Source: Bacteroidota bacterium (GTDB lineage: Bacteria > Bacteroidota > Bacteroidia > NS11-12g > UBA955). From it: 64,000 bases of DNA. Positions 62,825 to 64,000 of the stretch are shown piece after piece (position 1 is the stretch's first letter; the number at the start of each line of letters is the position of its first letter). The notes beneath the pieces are model-generated. The model saw nothing but the letters and a program-made list of their open reading frames with translations, made no database searches and had not been told where the DNA came from. The translations under genes and the position numbers were made by a program. The stretch is taken from positions 186,001-250,000 of the forward strand of contig JAUXOK010000027.1 in the NCBI GenBank assembly GCA_030682255.1. The letters run 5' to 3'.

Positions 62825-64000
62825 ATGAAAGTATCTCTAAATTGGATTAAATCGTTTATCGAAATCTCGAAAACACCGTCAGAAATTGAACAATTGCTTA
62901 CTGCAACAGGTTTGGAAGTGGAACATTTTGAGGAAGTTTTCTCTGTTAAAGGCGGACTAAAAGGTTTGCTAATTGGAAAGGTTGTTGCCTGCCAAAAACA
63001 TCCCAATGCGGATAAATTAAGTTTAACCAAAGTGGATGTAGGTTCAGGCGAGCTGCTTTCTATTGTTTGTGGTGCACCCAATGTTGCTGAAGGTCAAAAA
63101 GTGGTTGTGGCAATTGTTGGCACTACCATCTACCCTACTTCTGGCGAACCATTTACCATACAAAAAGCGAAGATTCGAGGCGAAGAAAGCGAAGGCATGA
63201 TTTGCGCTGAAGATGAAATTGGTTTGGGAAACAGTCATGCCGGTATCATCGTTTTGCCAGATAATGCGCCTATTGGACAATTAGCCTCAGAATATTATCA
63301 AATTGAAAGCGATGTATTGTTTGAAATTGGTTTAACAGCCAACAGAGGTGATGCAGCATCGCAATTGGGTGTTGCAAGAGAACTATCTACTGTTTTAAAC
63401 TTACCCTTAAATTTTCCAGAACACACAGAAATTAAATCAGATGAAGCAAATCCTGTTAAGATTCAAATAGATAACCATATACTTTGTCCAAGATATTCCG
63501 CTGTTGCAATTGAAAATATCAAAATTTCAGAAAGCCCAAAATGGATGAAAAACCTTTTGGAAACAATTGGTGTTAAATCCATCAACAACATTGTTGATGT
63601 TACCAATTTTGTGCTACATGAATTGGGTCAACCCTTGCATGCATTTGATTTAGGCAAAATTAAGCAATCAGAAATCAACGTTAAGACCGCAACAAAAGAC
63701 GATAAATTTGTTGCATTAGACGGCAACGAATACAAACTGAATGGCACAGAACTCATGATTTGCGATAGTCAAGACTATCTCTGCATGGCGGGAGTTTATG
63801 GTGGTTTAAACAGTGGCGTCAATCAATCTACAAATTCAATATTATTAGAGAGTGCTTATTTTTCTCCAGATATTGTCAGAAAATCTGCGAAACACCATGC
63901 CATCAATACAGATTCTAGCTACCGTTTTGAAAGAGGCACCGACCCCGAAATGACTTTAAAAGCCATTCAAAGGGCTGTATTTCTGCTTCAATCTATGCAA
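62825..64000 (+). CDS. pheT: Phenylalanine-tRNA ligase beta subunit, N-terminal half (runs off window)
   Basis: An ATG at 62825 opens a frame still open at the window end, 392 codons of an expected 800 or so. It starts MKVSLNWIKSFIEI, followed by the tRNA-binding B2 domain (GLLIGKVVACQKHPNADKLSL, then IVCGAPNV and RGEESEGMICAEDEIGLG) and the B3/B4 core (NNIVDVTNFVLHELGQPLHAFD, TDSSYRFERGTDP). The alpha subunit gene pheS is not in the window. The enzyme charges tRNA-Phe. No T-box or attenuator was noticed in the 35-bp upstream gap. Confidence 0.97.
   Translation, partial: MKVSLNWIKSFIEISKTPSEIEQLLTATGLEVEHFEEVFSVKGGLKGLLIGKVVACQKHPNADKLSLTKVDVGSGELLSIVCGAPNVAEGQKVVVAIVGTTIYPTSGEPFTIQKAKIRGEESEGMICAEDEIGLGNSHAGIIVLPDNAPIGQLASEYYQIESDVLFEIGLTANRGDAASQLGVARELSTVLNLPLNFPEHTEIKSDEANPVKIQIDNHILCPRYSAVAIENIKISESPKWMKNLLETIGVKSINNIVDVTNFVLHELGQPLHAFDLGKIKQSEINVKTATKDDKFVALDGNEYKLNGTELMICDSQDYLCMAGVYGGLNSGVNQSTNSILLESAYFSPDIVRKSAKHHAINTDSSYRFERGTDPEMTLKAIQRAVFLLQSMQ

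Overview
The window looks like chromosomal DNA of an AT-rich member of the Bacteroidota. Four features support this: proteins with C-terminal type IX secretion (T9SS) sorting domains, TonB-dependent receptors, several promoters of the Bacteroidota form TTTG-N19-TAnnTTTG, and Bacteroidota-typical families (bTHX, DUF3127, DUF6428, fused SecDF). Species cannot be named from the sequence. Most genes are ordinary housekeeping or envelope functions. No phage, insertion sequence or CRISPR array was seen.

Layout. 1-4150: the end of an OprD-like porin, then a tight rightward cassette of a DUF6132 membrane protein, an HMA metal-binding protein, a T9SS kelch-like protein, a small cysteine-rich membrane protein, a thioredoxin, and a secreted rhodanese-thioredoxin fusion. 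4199-7210: a metallopeptidase relic, then leftward umuD-umuC-yitT. 7211-15240: an accessory-looking stretch with a multi-hairpin non-coding element, a dihaem cytochrome c, two decayed genes, two sterol-desaturase-family enzymes around a LysE-type transporter, and tRNA-Lys. 15318-19171: ychF, murB and hutU leftward. 19343-28812: lipoprotein, HMG-CoA lyase, DPP-IV-like peptidase, phosphohexomutase, endonuclease/phosphatase-fold protein and polyphosphate kinase. 28944-31142: a FecA-like receptor. 31328-41983: Leu/Val dehydrogenase, TsaC/Sua5, an NtrC-type regulator, SecDF, GyrA and a TPR protein. 42091-47897: a Gre-like protein coupled to a large T9SS protein, then DUF3127, an M42 peptidase and a lipid A-type acyltransferase. 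47904-49484: two small regulators with clear operator DNA, then bTHX. 49501-52913: RluD, a HigA relic and a T9SS protein. 52948-56278: an arsenic resistance operon (arsR, DUF6428, arsC, acr3, DUF2490). 56423-64000: a beta-barrel protein, an Asn-rich protein, a Na/Pi-type transporter, a BtuB-like receptor, an AI-2E family transporter, a lipoprotein and the start of pheT.

The most distinctive signals are four TTTACA-NN-TGTAAA palindromes spaced exactly 22 bp apart in front of an XRE regulator; the thiol/metal cassette ending in a secreted rhodanese-thioredoxin fusion; a 450-bp nested-hairpin element; and four decayed genes in the spacers (metallopeptidase, HigA antitoxin and two unidentified). 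No defence island or clearly new multi-gene system was found. The operator array and the thiol cassette are the best leads. All family assignments were made by reading the sequence, without database searches.
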